A stretch of DNA of 49,730 bases from Flavobacteriales bacterium (GTDB taxonomy: Bacteria; Bacteroidota; Bacteroidia; Flavobacteriales_F; PHOS-HE28). The stretch is from contig JADJDP010000030.1 in the NCBI GenBank assembly GCA_016702645.1, forward strand, positions 1-49,730. The letters run 5' to 3'. Made by a program: the position numbers and the translations under genes. The notes beneath the pieces were generated by a model that had not been told where the DNA came from, did not search any database, and saw nothing but the letters and a program-made list of their open reading frames with translations. Shown in pieces: positions 13,863-21,219 of the stretch (its first letter is position 1; each line of letters begins with the position of its first letter).

Positions 13863-15890
13863 ATGAGAACCCTGAACACGCTCCTCCTCTCCTTATCCCT
13901 CTCGTTCGGTATCGCACAGTCCACGGTGCCCAGCGTCACGGTACAAACCTTGGCCGGCAAAAAGGTGGATACCGGCACCTTCAGCAACAATGGCAAGCCC
14001 ATCATCATCAACTTCTGGGCAACGTGGTGCGCCCCATGCAAGCGTGAACTGAGCACGATCGCCGAGAAATACGCCCAATGGCAAAAGGAAACCGGCGTGA
14101 AGCTCATCGCCATTTCCATCGACGATGCGCGCAGCATGGCGCGTGTAGCGCCTTATGTGAACGGGCAGGACTGGGACTACGAGGTGTACTTGGACCCCAA
14201 TGGTGACCTGAAGCGCGCGCTCAACGTGAACAACGTACCGCACACCTTCCTGGTGAACGGTGCGGGCCAGATCGTTTACCAGCACAACAACTACGAGCCC
14301 GGCGACGAGAACGAATTTCAGTACTACAATGAGGACGAGGACATTGGCGCGGTGGTGCCCGCCCAGCGCCTTGCGGCCAACGCTTGGATGAACCTGATCT
14401 ACACGAACAACAACTTCGAGATGGGCGGGCGCTTCGAAAGCTATGAGCCACGCCTTGCGGGATATCCCGCTGGCCAGCCCTACATCGGGTCCGGCGTGGG
14501 GTACCGCTACGCCAAGTACCGCATGAGCGATCTGGAGGTGACCGTAGGGAACTTCTTCGAGCAGTTCGGCCAGGGCATGATCTTCCGCAGCTACGAGGAG
14601 CGATACCTCGGCGTGGACAATGCGATGGACGGCTTCCGGATCAAATACCGGCCCTATCGCGGTATCTATTTGAAAGGCGTGATGGGTCGCCAGCGTTTCA
14701 GTTTCGAAGATGGCCTGGTGAACGGCGCCGGGGTCGTGCGCGGCTTCGATGCTGAACTGAACCTTGGTGAGTTCCTGGATAGTGCGTGGACCTGTTCCGG
14801 TAATTTGGTGATCGGCGGCAGCTTCGTGAGCAAGTACCAGGAAGATCGCGATCCACTATTGGAATTGCCCGAGAACGTGGGCTCCTACGCGTTCCGTGTC
14901 AACTACACCACACCGAAGTGGAACCTGTACAGTGAATACGCCTACAAGATCAACGACCCGAACGGCAAGAACGGCTTCATCTACAAGCCCGGCCAGGCCT
15001 TGTTGGTCAACGCTACCTATTCCGTCAGGGGCTTCGGAGCGAGCTTGGGGGCGCACACCTTCGACAACATGTTCTACCAGAGCGATCGTGCCGCGCCCAC
15101 GCCGTTCGACCTCAACATCAACTTCCTGCCGCCGCTCACCAAGCAGCACACCTACAACCTGCCCGCCACGCTCTACCCCTACGCCACACAGCCCAATGGC
15201 GAGGTGAGCGCGCAAGGCGAGGTCTTCTACAAGTGGAAGAAGGGAACTCCAATGGGCGGTAAACACGGCACCAAACTGGCGGTCAACTACTCTTCTGCGT
15301 ATTCCCTGGACACCACGCGGCTGGGCGCGGTCGATGACACCACGCGCCGCCTTGGTTACGAAACCAATTTCTTCAGCCCCGGAAAGCGGCAGTACTTCCA
15401 GGACTTCAACATCGAGGTGCGGAAGAAGGTGAGCGATGACTGGGAATTCGCCGTCACGTGGTTGAACGTGCTCTACGATATCGACATCATCCAGGGCAAG
15501 CCGGGCAAGCAAACGGTGTATTCGGACATCTTCGTGCTCGAGGGCCTGCACAACTTCAATGAGAAGAACTCGGTGCGCTTCGAAGTGCAACACCTGAGCA
15601 CGGGACAGGACCAAGGCAATTGGGCAACGGCACTCGCCGAGTTCACATTCAGCCCGCACTGGTTCGTTGCGGCCATGGACCAGTTCAACTACGTTACAGC
15701 CTCACCCGAAGAGGGCGTTGAACCGGAGCGCCTCCACTACCCCATTGGTTCCATGGGCTATATCCGTGGCGGCAATCGCTTCCAGATCAACTACGGTCGG
15801 CAACGAGCCGGCATCTTCTGCGTGGGCGGTGTATGTCGTCAAGTCCCGGCCTCCAACGGCCTCACCGTATCCATCACCAGCACCTTCTGA
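13863..15890 (+). CDS. TlpA-like thioredoxin fused to a DUF6029 outer-membrane protein
   Basis: 675 residues. Residues 1-19 are a signal peptide. Residues about 20-150 form a TlpA/redoxin domain: ATWCAPCK with cysteines 56 and 59, IAISIDDAR, and NVPHTF with the cis-proline at 126. From about residue 151 (QYYNEDEDIGAVV) to the end the sequence matches DUF6029: YESYEPRLAG, GVGYRYAKY, VTVGNFFEQFGQGMIFRSYEERYLG, GFRIKYRP, many aromatic beta-strands and a C-terminal strand ending in ITSTF, as in outer-membrane barrels. The two parts are normally separate neighbouring genes, as I recall; here they are in one frame and both the TlpA tail and the DUF6029 signal peptide are absent. It may be a real fusion or an in-frame assembly deletion near 14313. 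The Omp28 gene starts two bases after its stop. Confidence 0.8.
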   Translation: MRTLNTLLLSLSLSFGIAQSTVPSVTVQTLAGKKVDTGTFSNNGKPIIINFWATWCAPCKRELSTIAEKYAQWQKETGVKLIAISIDDARSMARVAPYVNGQDWDYEVYLDPNGDLKRALNVNNVPHTFLVNGAGQIVYQHNNYEPGDENEFQYYNEDEDIGAVVPAQRLAANAWMNLIYTNNNFEMGGRFESYEPRLAGYPAGQPYIGSGVGYRYAKYRMSDLEVTVGNFFEQFGQGMIFRSYEERYLGVDNAMDGFRIKYRPYRGIYLKGVMGRQRFSFEDGLVNGAGVVRGFDAELNLGEFLDSAWTCSGNLVIGGSFVSKYQEDRDPLLELPENVGSYAFRVNYTTPKWNLYSEYAYKINDPNGKNGFIYKPGQALLVNATYSVRGFGASLGAHTFDNMFYQSDRAAPTPFDLNINFLPPLTKQHTYNLPATLYPYATQPNGEVSAQGEVFYKWKKGTPMGGKHGTKLAVNYSSAYSLDTTRLGAVDDTTRRLGYETNFFSPGKRQYFQDFNIEVRKKVSDDWEFAVTWLNVLYDIDIIQGKPGKQTVYSDIFVLEGLHNFNEKNSVRFEVQHLSTGQDQGNWATALAEFTFSPHWFVAAMDQFNYVTASPEEGVEPERLHYPIGSMGYIRGGNRFQINYGRQRAGIFCVGGVCRQVPASNGLTVSITSTF

Positions 15891-15892
15891 CC

Positions 15893-16741
15893 ATGCGCAC
15901 GAATTCATTCCTCCTGCTGGTTGCTCTTGCGCTGATGGGCTGCGACTACGTGAACGACCCCGGGGAAATAGTTGGCGATAACACGGGAGGAGAAGGTGTG
16001 AAGCGTCGAGCACTATTGGAAGAGTTCACCGGGCACCGCTGCAACACCTGTCCGGCAGCACACGCCGTGGCCGCGAGCCTTGCCAGCGCCTATGGTGACA
16101 AGCTCATCATCGTGGGAGTACATGCCACGGATTTTTTCGGCGCACCCTTGGACCCCCCTGCTCCCAACGGCAGTTATTCCACGGATTTCCGCACACCGGC
16201 CGGTGAAGCCTATACCACCACCTTCAACATAAGCTTCCTTCCCACCGGCCTGGTGAGCCGTCAAGCGTTCAACTCCAGTACCACCATCAGCAGTGGCAAT
16301 TGGAGCAGCGCCATTGCCGATATCATCGATGACGACGCAGCGCTGGACGTATGGGTGAGCCAACTGGACCATGACGCCAGCGCCAACACCGTGAGCGCGG
16401 AGGTGAAGGTGGCCGTATTGCAGGCCGTGACGGGCGATCACAACCTCACGGTATACCTGACGGAGGACCACGTGATCGACTGGCAGCTGAACTCGCTGGT
16501 ATCGCCTCCCGATGTGGAGAACTACGACCACCGCCATGTACTTCGCGCCAATTTGAACGGGACCTGGGGCGACCCTGTGCAAGTGGGTTCCGCCGTCGTA
16601 GGTGATACCCTCACCATGACCTTCTCGGACATTGCCATGGACCCGGCGTGGAACGCGGACAACTGTGCGCTCGTGGCGTACGTGTACAACACCGCCAGTT
16701 ACCAGGTCCTGCAGGCAGCCGAACGCGAGTTCCAACCCTGA
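15893..16741 (+). CDS. Omp28-related lipoprotein with CxxC motif
   Basis: 282 residues. The start chosen, 3 bp from the preceding stop, gives a lipoprotein signal MRTNSFLLLVALALMGC with Cys17. Then RRALLEEFTGHRCNTCPAAH: the EEFTG.xCxxCP pattern (cysteines 50 and 53) is the hallmark of Omp28-related proteins, which have a thioredoxin-like fold. The rest is a beta-sandwich-like region (DHNLTVYLTEDHVIDWQ, YDHRHVLRA), also typical of the family. It forms a tight pair with the TlpA-DUF6029 gene, suggesting a shared envelope redox or surface-protein role (inference). The precise function of Omp28 proteins is not known. Confidence 0.88.
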   Translation: MRTNSFLLLVALALMGCDYVNDPGEIVGDNTGGEGVKRRALLEEFTGHRCNTCPAAHAVAASLASAYGDKLIIVGVHATDFFGAPLDPPAPNGSYSTDFRTPAGEAYTTTFNISFLPTGLVSRQAFNSSTTISSGNWSSAIADIIDDDAALDVWVSQLDHDASANTVSAEVKVAVLQAVTGDHNLTVYLTEDHVIDWQLNSLVSPPDVENYDHRHVLRANLNGTWGDPVQVGSAVVGDTLTMTFSDIAMDPAWNADNCALVAYVYNTASYQVLQAAEREFQP

Positions 16742-16890
16742 AGCCGCCACCGGTCACAGGCGCATACCGATCGCCCCCTGCCCCCGTTAGCCTTGCGCAA
16801 GGAACAAGGGGGCTGTGGAAAACCTGCCGGCCCAGGGACCCGCCATTCCTTTCTCGTTCGTATTATCTTCAGCCTCGCTAACCCGGAAAA

Positions 16891-17109
16891 GTGATGATGG
16901 ACCAGGGAAGAAAGATGATGGAGTTCAGCAAGCAAGTGCTCCATAAGGTCAGCTTCGACCGACTGCTTTTCAAAAAGGAACTCACCAAGGCCTGCAAATG
17001 GCTTGGACAAAGCGATCAACTCGTTCTCAAAGCGTGGTGCCTGGCCACTTTCGGCCACGTGTACAAGGACGTGATCATGGAGGTGTTCGAAAAGACGATG
17101 AGCCGCTGA
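16891..17109 (+). CDS. Small conserved Bacteroidota protein of unknown function
   Basis: 72 residues, basic and helical: MEFSKQVLHKVSFDRLLFKKELTKACKWL followed by LKAWCLATFGHVYKDVIMEVF. I recognise the pattern (KVSFD..LF.KEL.KA..WL...WC..TF.H.Y.D) from short conserved proteins in many Bacteroidota, but no function is known to me. No signal peptide or membrane segment. A TATCTTCA box at 16864-16871 lies about 15-20 bp before the ATG. Three consecutive Met-rich codons make the exact start uncertain (16891, 16894 or 16897). Confidence 0.65.
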   Translation: MMMDQGRKMMEFSKQVLHKVSFDRLLFKKELTKACKWLGQSDQLVLKAWCLATFGHVYKDVIMEVFEKTMSR

Positions 17110-17139
17110 ACCGTCGCCCGAGGAGCGGGGCGGCAGCCA

Positions 17140-18084
17140 TCAGTTCGTTCCATTGTTGATGAGGAACCGCATGTTGCGGCGGAGACCCTCGTATTTCGTT
17201 CGCTTCACCGCACTGCCTTCGAAGATCCTGTCGAAGACCACCTCGGTCATACCGTGCCATTCATCGGCGGTAAGTGCCTTCAATTCCGGCTTGGGGTCGA
17301 ATTGGGGTTCGTTATGCGGGGTGCTGAAACGGTTCCATGGACACACCTGCTGGCAGATGTCGCAACCGAAGGCCCAGCCCTGCATCTTGCCAGCGAACTC
17401 CTGCGGGATCGAGTCCTTCAACTCGATGGTGAGGTAGCTGATGCAGCGGCTACCATCCACACCGTACGGAGTGATGGCTTCCGTGGGGCACGCATCGATG
17501 CAACGCCGACATGTACCACAATGGTCGTCGACCGGAGCATCCGGTTCCAGTTCAAGGTCCAGGATCACTTCACATAGGAAGAAGAACGAGCCAGTGCCTT
17601 GCCGGATGATGTTCGTGTGCTTGCCCACCCAGCCGATACCGGAGCGCTGTGCCCACGACTTCTCCATCACCGGACCACTGTCCACGAACGCACGCATCTC
17701 CACCGAACCGAATTGTTCCGTGATGAAGGCCCTGAGCGGTTTCAATCGCTTGCGCAGCACCTTGTGATAATCGCGCCCGTAGGCGTAGGTGCTCAACTTG
17801 GGTGCTGCCGCATCCTCTTGCTGCGGATGTGCGTGGTAGTTGTAGGCCAAGCTGATCACGCTCTTTGCATCCGGAACCAACTTGCGCGGGTCCAACCGCA
17901 GATCGAAATGGTTGGCCATGTAGCCCATTTCGCCATGCTTCCCTTGCTTCAGCCATTGCTCCAAGCGTGGCGCTTCCTCCTCGAGGAACGTGGCCTGTGC
18001 GATGCCACAAGCGAGAAAGCCCAGGCGTTTTGCTTCCGCCTTGATCATGTGGGCCTTCTCGCGCGCACTGAGCATGTGCCTCAT
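17140..18084 (-). CDS. queG: Epoxyqueuosine reductase QueG
   Basis: 314 residues from the ATG at 18084 (a second ATG at 18075 is equally plausible). QueG reduces epoxyqueuosine to queuosine in tRNA wobble position 34, using cobalamin and two 4Fe-4S clusters. Seen here: GEMGYMANHFDLRLDPRKLVP, the conserved AYGRDYHKVLRKRL, FVDSGPVMEKSWAQRSGIGWVGKHTN, and two cluster motifs CGTCRRCIDACP and CDICQQVCPWN. Length and motif order are standard. It is divergent from the NYN-domain gene, with about 65 bp between the starts. The C-terminal HEAT repeat of longer QueG proteins is absent, as in many Bacteroidota. Confidence 0.95.
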   Translation of the reverse strand: MRHMLSAREKAHMIKAEAKRLGFLACGIAQATFLEEEAPRLEQWLKQGKHGEMGYMANHFDLRLDPRKLVPDAKSVISLAYNYHAHPQQEDAAAPKLSTYAYGRDYHKVLRKRLKPLRAFITEQFGSVEMRAFVDSGPVMEKSWAQRSGIGWVGKHTNIIRQGTGSFFFLCEVILDLELEPDAPVDDHCGTCRRCIDACPTEAITPYGVDGSRCISYLTIELKDSIPQEFAGKMQGWAFGCDICQQVCPWNRFSTPHNEPQFDPKPELKALTADEWHGMTEVVFDRIFEGSAVKRTKYEGLRRNMRFLINNGTN

Positions 18085-18149
18085 CCCGCCTAAGCGGGGC
18101 GGGGAAGGTAGCTGCGTGGTGCCTGTTCCGTGTACGCTAGCTTCGTTGC

Positions 18150-18914
18150 ATGCCACAGAACAACAAGGACCTACGGCTCGCCGTGCTCATCGACGCCGAC
18201 AACGTGCCTTATACAGCGATCAAGGAAATGATGGACGAAGTGGGCAAATACGGATACCCCACCTTCAAGCGCATCTACGGCGACTTCACGAGCACCCAAC
18301 TGAACGGTTGGAAGAACGTGCTGAACGAACATGCCATATCGCCCATGCAGCAATACAGCTACACCACCGGCAAGAACGCCAGCGATTCTGCGCTCATCAT
18401 CGATGCCATGGACATGCTGCACACCGCTGAGGTGGACGGCTTCTTCATCGTGAGCAGCGATAGCGATTTCACACGGCTCGCAACACGTTTACGCGAGGGA
18501 GGCAAACGCGTCTTCGGCATGGGCGAGAAGAAAACACCGATGCCCTTCATCAAAGCGTGCGAACAGTTCATCTACATCGAGCTGCTGCGGGCACCACTTG
18601 CGAAGGCGAAGCCAGCAGGTGGCAGCAAAGCTGCTGCCCCCATGCACGCAGTGATCGATCCCGGTACCGACCTGAAGAAAATGATGACTTCGACGGTGGA
18701 GGACTTCGCCGATGATGATGGCTGGGTGACCATGGCCGGGCTCGGCAGTGGTATCCAGAAGAAGCAGCCCGAGTTCGATGCGCGCAATTACGGGTACAAG
18801 CGCTTGAGCGACCTTGTGCGCACCCTCCCCTACCTCGAAGTGAAAACGCGCGATGGCGGATCGGGCAACAGGAACGATTACGTGCGCGTGAAGGAAGCGA
18901 TCAAGGGGCGCTGA
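18150..18914 (+). CDS. NYN-domain ribonuclease-like protein with OST-HTH/LOTUS domain
   Basis: 254 residues. The N-terminal NYN (PIN-like) domain shows LIDADN (Asp15, Asp17), GKNASDSALIIDAMD and FFIVSSDSDFTRLATRLRE, which together supply the acidic metal-binding residues of this nuclease fold. After a short linker (about residues 150-180), a C-terminal OST-HTH/LOTUS domain spans about residues 185-250 (GWVTMAGLGSGIQKKQPEFDARNYGYKRLSDLV). This NYN-LOTUS combination (LabA/DUF88-like) is widespread and is thought to act on RNA; substrate unknown. TAGCTTCG at 18138-18145 ends five bases before the ATG, so the transcript may be leaderless. Confidence 0.9.
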   Translation: MPQNNKDLRLAVLIDADNVPYTAIKEMMDEVGKYGYPTFKRIYGDFTSTQLNGWKNVLNEHAISPMQQYSYTTGKNASDSALIIDAMDMLHTAEVDGFFIVSSDSDFTRLATRLREGGKRVFGMGEKKTPMPFIKACEQFIYIELLRAPLAKAKPAGGSKAAAPMHAVIDPGTDLKKMMTSTVEDFADDDGWVTMAGLGSGIQKKQPEFDARNYGYKRLSDLVRTLPYLEVKTRDGGSGNRNDYVRVKEAIKGR

Positions 18915-18946
18915 TCGCGGTCAGCGGGCGGTCCGTGGATCAACCA

Positions 18947-20707
18947 TCACAACGGCCACTGCCGCTGCACACCGAAGTAGATGACCACCAACAACACCAA
19001 CGTGAGCGGTGCACCCACCCGCACGAAATCCGAGAAGCGATAGCGGCCTGGCCCGTACACGAGGATGCACGAAGGCTCGAACGGGGTGATGAGCGAAACG
19101 GATGCGCTGAGCATGATGGCCAAGGCGAAGGTGACAGGTGATGCGCCAAGCACTTCAGCCGTGCGCGACGCGATGGGAAGCACCACCAAGGCGGCCGCCG
19201 CGTTGCTCATGGGCTGCGTGAGCAGCACCGTCAGGAGCATGAAGCCCGCAAGGATGCCCGCTGTGCCCAGCCCTCCGAACCAGTCCTGTATCCGCTCGCT
19301 GAGGAAGACATCCGCACCACTATTGGTCATGGCCGTGCCAAGGGCTGTCATACCACCGATGAGCACGATCAAGCGCCAATCGATACTGGTGTACACGGTG
19401 CGAGGATCATTGATACCCAGCAAAACCGTGGACAAGGCCGCCGCAACGAACGCGATCACCAATGGAACCACGCCGATGGTACCGGCTACCACCGCCGCGA
19501 TGAACAGCAGCATGGTGAGGTAGCCCTTGCGCACCCGTTTCGGGTCGGGAGTGAACTCGTCCAGGAGCACCAGCTCATGCTGGTCGTGGAAATCCGCGAT
19601 CGCTTCTTCGGTGCCTTGCACCAGGAGCATATCCCCCACCTGCAACTGTATACGTCCAATGCGCTCACGCAATGGCTCCCCGGCACGATGCACGGCTGCA
19701 ACCGCCAACCCGTATTGTTCCAAGAGGCGGGCCTGCTTCACGGTGCGACCAACCAAGTGCGAACGCGCTGGCAACAGTACTTCCACCAATTTCAACGGAC
19801 TCCCGGCGGCCTGCCCCTCTTGCAGCTCATCCGCCATCACCGTGATCCCGTTCTTCTCCCGCGCAGCGAGCAGTGTGGTGATGTCCCCTTGCACCACCGC
19901 CACATCCTGAGCGCGATAAAGTCCGGCCGATCGCGCGGAGAGCAAGCGCCCTTCACGCAGGATGGAAAGCACTTCAAAGCCGCTTTCAGTGAGCGCGGAT
20001 GCACCCACTTGCGTGCCGATGATGGCCGACCCCTCCTGCACGCGGATCTCGGTGGTGTAGCGGCGGACCGTGGTGGCGCGTTGCGTTGCACCCCCTCCGT
20101 TGCGTAAAGGCAACAGCCAACGGCCGATGGTGAGCATGTACACCAAGGTGATGACCGTGAGCGCGATACCGATGCCCGTGAACTCGAACATACCGATGGT
20201 GGCTATCCGGTGCTTTTCCAGGTACGCGCTCACCGCAATGTTGGTGCTGGTGCCGATGAGCGTGCAGGAACCCCCAACGATGCTCGCGAAGGCCACGGCC
20301 ATCAACACCTTGCTTCCCGGCAACCCGCTCTTCCGCGTGAGCGCCAGCACCGGGGCGATCAACAGCGCTGTGACCGTGGTGTTGTTCATGAACGCACTGA
20401 GCAGTGCAGTGAACGGCAACAGCCAGATCAGCAACGGGGTGAGCTTCGCCGCCTTGCTGCGGCCCACCCGCGCCGCCAGATCGTCCAGCACCCCGGAACG
20501 TTCGATCGCCGAGGTGATCACGAAAATGGCGGCGAGGATCACGATGAAGTCACTGCCGAACGCGGCGAAGGCTTCCTCCGTGCTGACGACGCCGGTCATC
20601 ACCAGCGTGATGAGCATGAGGCCCGTGACCACATCAACGCCCAGCTTTTCCGTGCTGAACAGGATCACCACCACCAACAACAAGCACAGAACGATCGCGA
20701 TCTCCAT
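18947..20707 (-). CDS. SLC13/ArsB-superfamily permease with two RCK_C (TrkA-C) domains
   Basis: 586 residues. N-terminal membrane block (residues 1-190, e.g. LLPFTALLSAFMNNTTVTALL and SIVGGSCTLIGTSTNIAVS), a cytosolic insert of two TrkA-C domains (about 205-285 and 295-380, the latter containing LEQYGLAVAAVHRAG and VGDMLLVQGTEEAI), then a second membrane block (395-586, with ALGTAMTNSGAD and QPMSNAAAALVVLPIA). This is the layout of DASS/SLC13 family permeases, some of which move sulfate or dicarboxylates; the substrate cannot be read from sequence. The RCK_C insert usually means nucleotide or ligand gating. The DUF202 gene lies 4 bp upstream, so the two are co-transcribed. Confidence 0.9.
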   Translation of the reverse strand: MEIAIVLCLLLVVVILFSTEKLGVDVVTGLMLITLVMTGVVSTEEAFAAFGSDFIVILAAIFVITSAIERSGVLDDLAARVGRSKAAKLTPLLIWLLPFTALLSAFMNNTTVTALLIAPVLALTRKSGLPGSKVLMAVAFASIVGGSCTLIGTSTNIAVSAYLEKHRIATIGMFEFTGIGIALTVITLVYMLTIGRWLLPLRNGGGATQRATTVRRYTTEIRVQEGSAIIGTQVGASALTESGFEVLSILREGRLLSARSAGLYRAQDVAVVQGDITTLLAAREKNGITVMADELQEGQAAGSPLKLVEVLLPARSHLVGRTVKQARLLEQYGLAVAAVHRAGEPLRERIGRIQLQVGDMLLVQGTEEAIADFHDQHELVLLDEFTPDPKRVRKGYLTMLLFIAAVVAGTIGVVPLVIAFVAAALSTVLLGINDPRTVYTSIDWRLIVLIGGMTALGTAMTNSGADVFLSERIQDWFGGLGTAGILAGFMLLTVLLTQPMSNAAAALVVLPIASRTAEVLGASPVTFALAIMLSASVSLITPFEPSCILVYGPGRYRFSDFVRVGAPLTLVLLVVIYFGVQRQWPL

Positions 20708-20711
20708 GCTA

Positions 20712-21053
20712 TCAGGGCATGGTCAATGGTGGGGTGGGCCGCACTTGAAGGGTGTAGAAGTGGGACAATTGCTCGCGCAAGGTGTAGTAACGGTAGGCAC
20801 CAATGATCACCGAGCCCGCAGAAAGGACCAGTGAGATGTAGCCTGCCCAGCGCAAGTCCCCATAGCCTTCCACCTGGATGAGCGCAATGCCACCGATGAG
20901 CAGATAGAGCGTGGACCGGATGTAGCTCAATAACGTGCGCTCATTGGCTAGACGCGTGCGCACCAATGCCAGGTGATCGCGAAGGATCAGCTCATCCTTG
21001 TTCGTGAAATCATGGTCCGCCTCCAGGAACGGCAGCGTGAGGAACTTCTTCAT
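20712..21053 (-). CDS. DUF202 family membrane protein
   Basis: 113 residues. A soluble N-terminus carries the family motif LALVRTRLANERTLLSYIRSTL, then two membrane helices (LLIGGIALIQV and WAGYISLVLSAGSVIIGAYRYY). DUF202 proteins are small inner-membrane proteins of unknown function, related to the YidH/VTC transmembrane module. It is the first gene of a two-gene operon with the SLC13-type permease. TAACTTGG at about 21114-21107 on this strand is a possible -7 box with a leader of about 50 nt. Confidence 0.85.
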   Translation of the reverse strand: MKKFLTLPFLEADHDFTNKDELILRDHLALVRTRLANERTLLSYIRSTLYLLIGGIALIQVEGYGDLRWAGYISLVLSAGSVIIGAYRYYTLREQLSHFYTLQVRPTPPLTMP

Positions 21054-21159
21054 GGGAGATCGATCAACAGTGCAATGCGCGCTCGCGCATCGGTCGGGGT
21101 TCCCAAGTTATGCTTCGATGTCCGGCAGGGCGGACGAATTGAACCGGCCTGAACGGCGA

Positions 21160-21189
21160 ACGGGCCCTCGGCTTTCGCCTACGGCCCGT
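21160..21189 (-). terminator. Hairpin after the OmpA-family gene
   Basis: On the minus strand ACGGGCC pairs with GGCCCGT, and the loop contains a second short stem GGC-GAAA-GCC. It sits 30 bp downstream of the OmpA gene stop. No T-run follows, so it may be a stability hairpin rather than a true intrinsic terminator. Confidence 0.4.
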
Positions 21190-21219
21190 CCGCACCCCCT
21201 GGTCCCTAACCCAGTTCTC

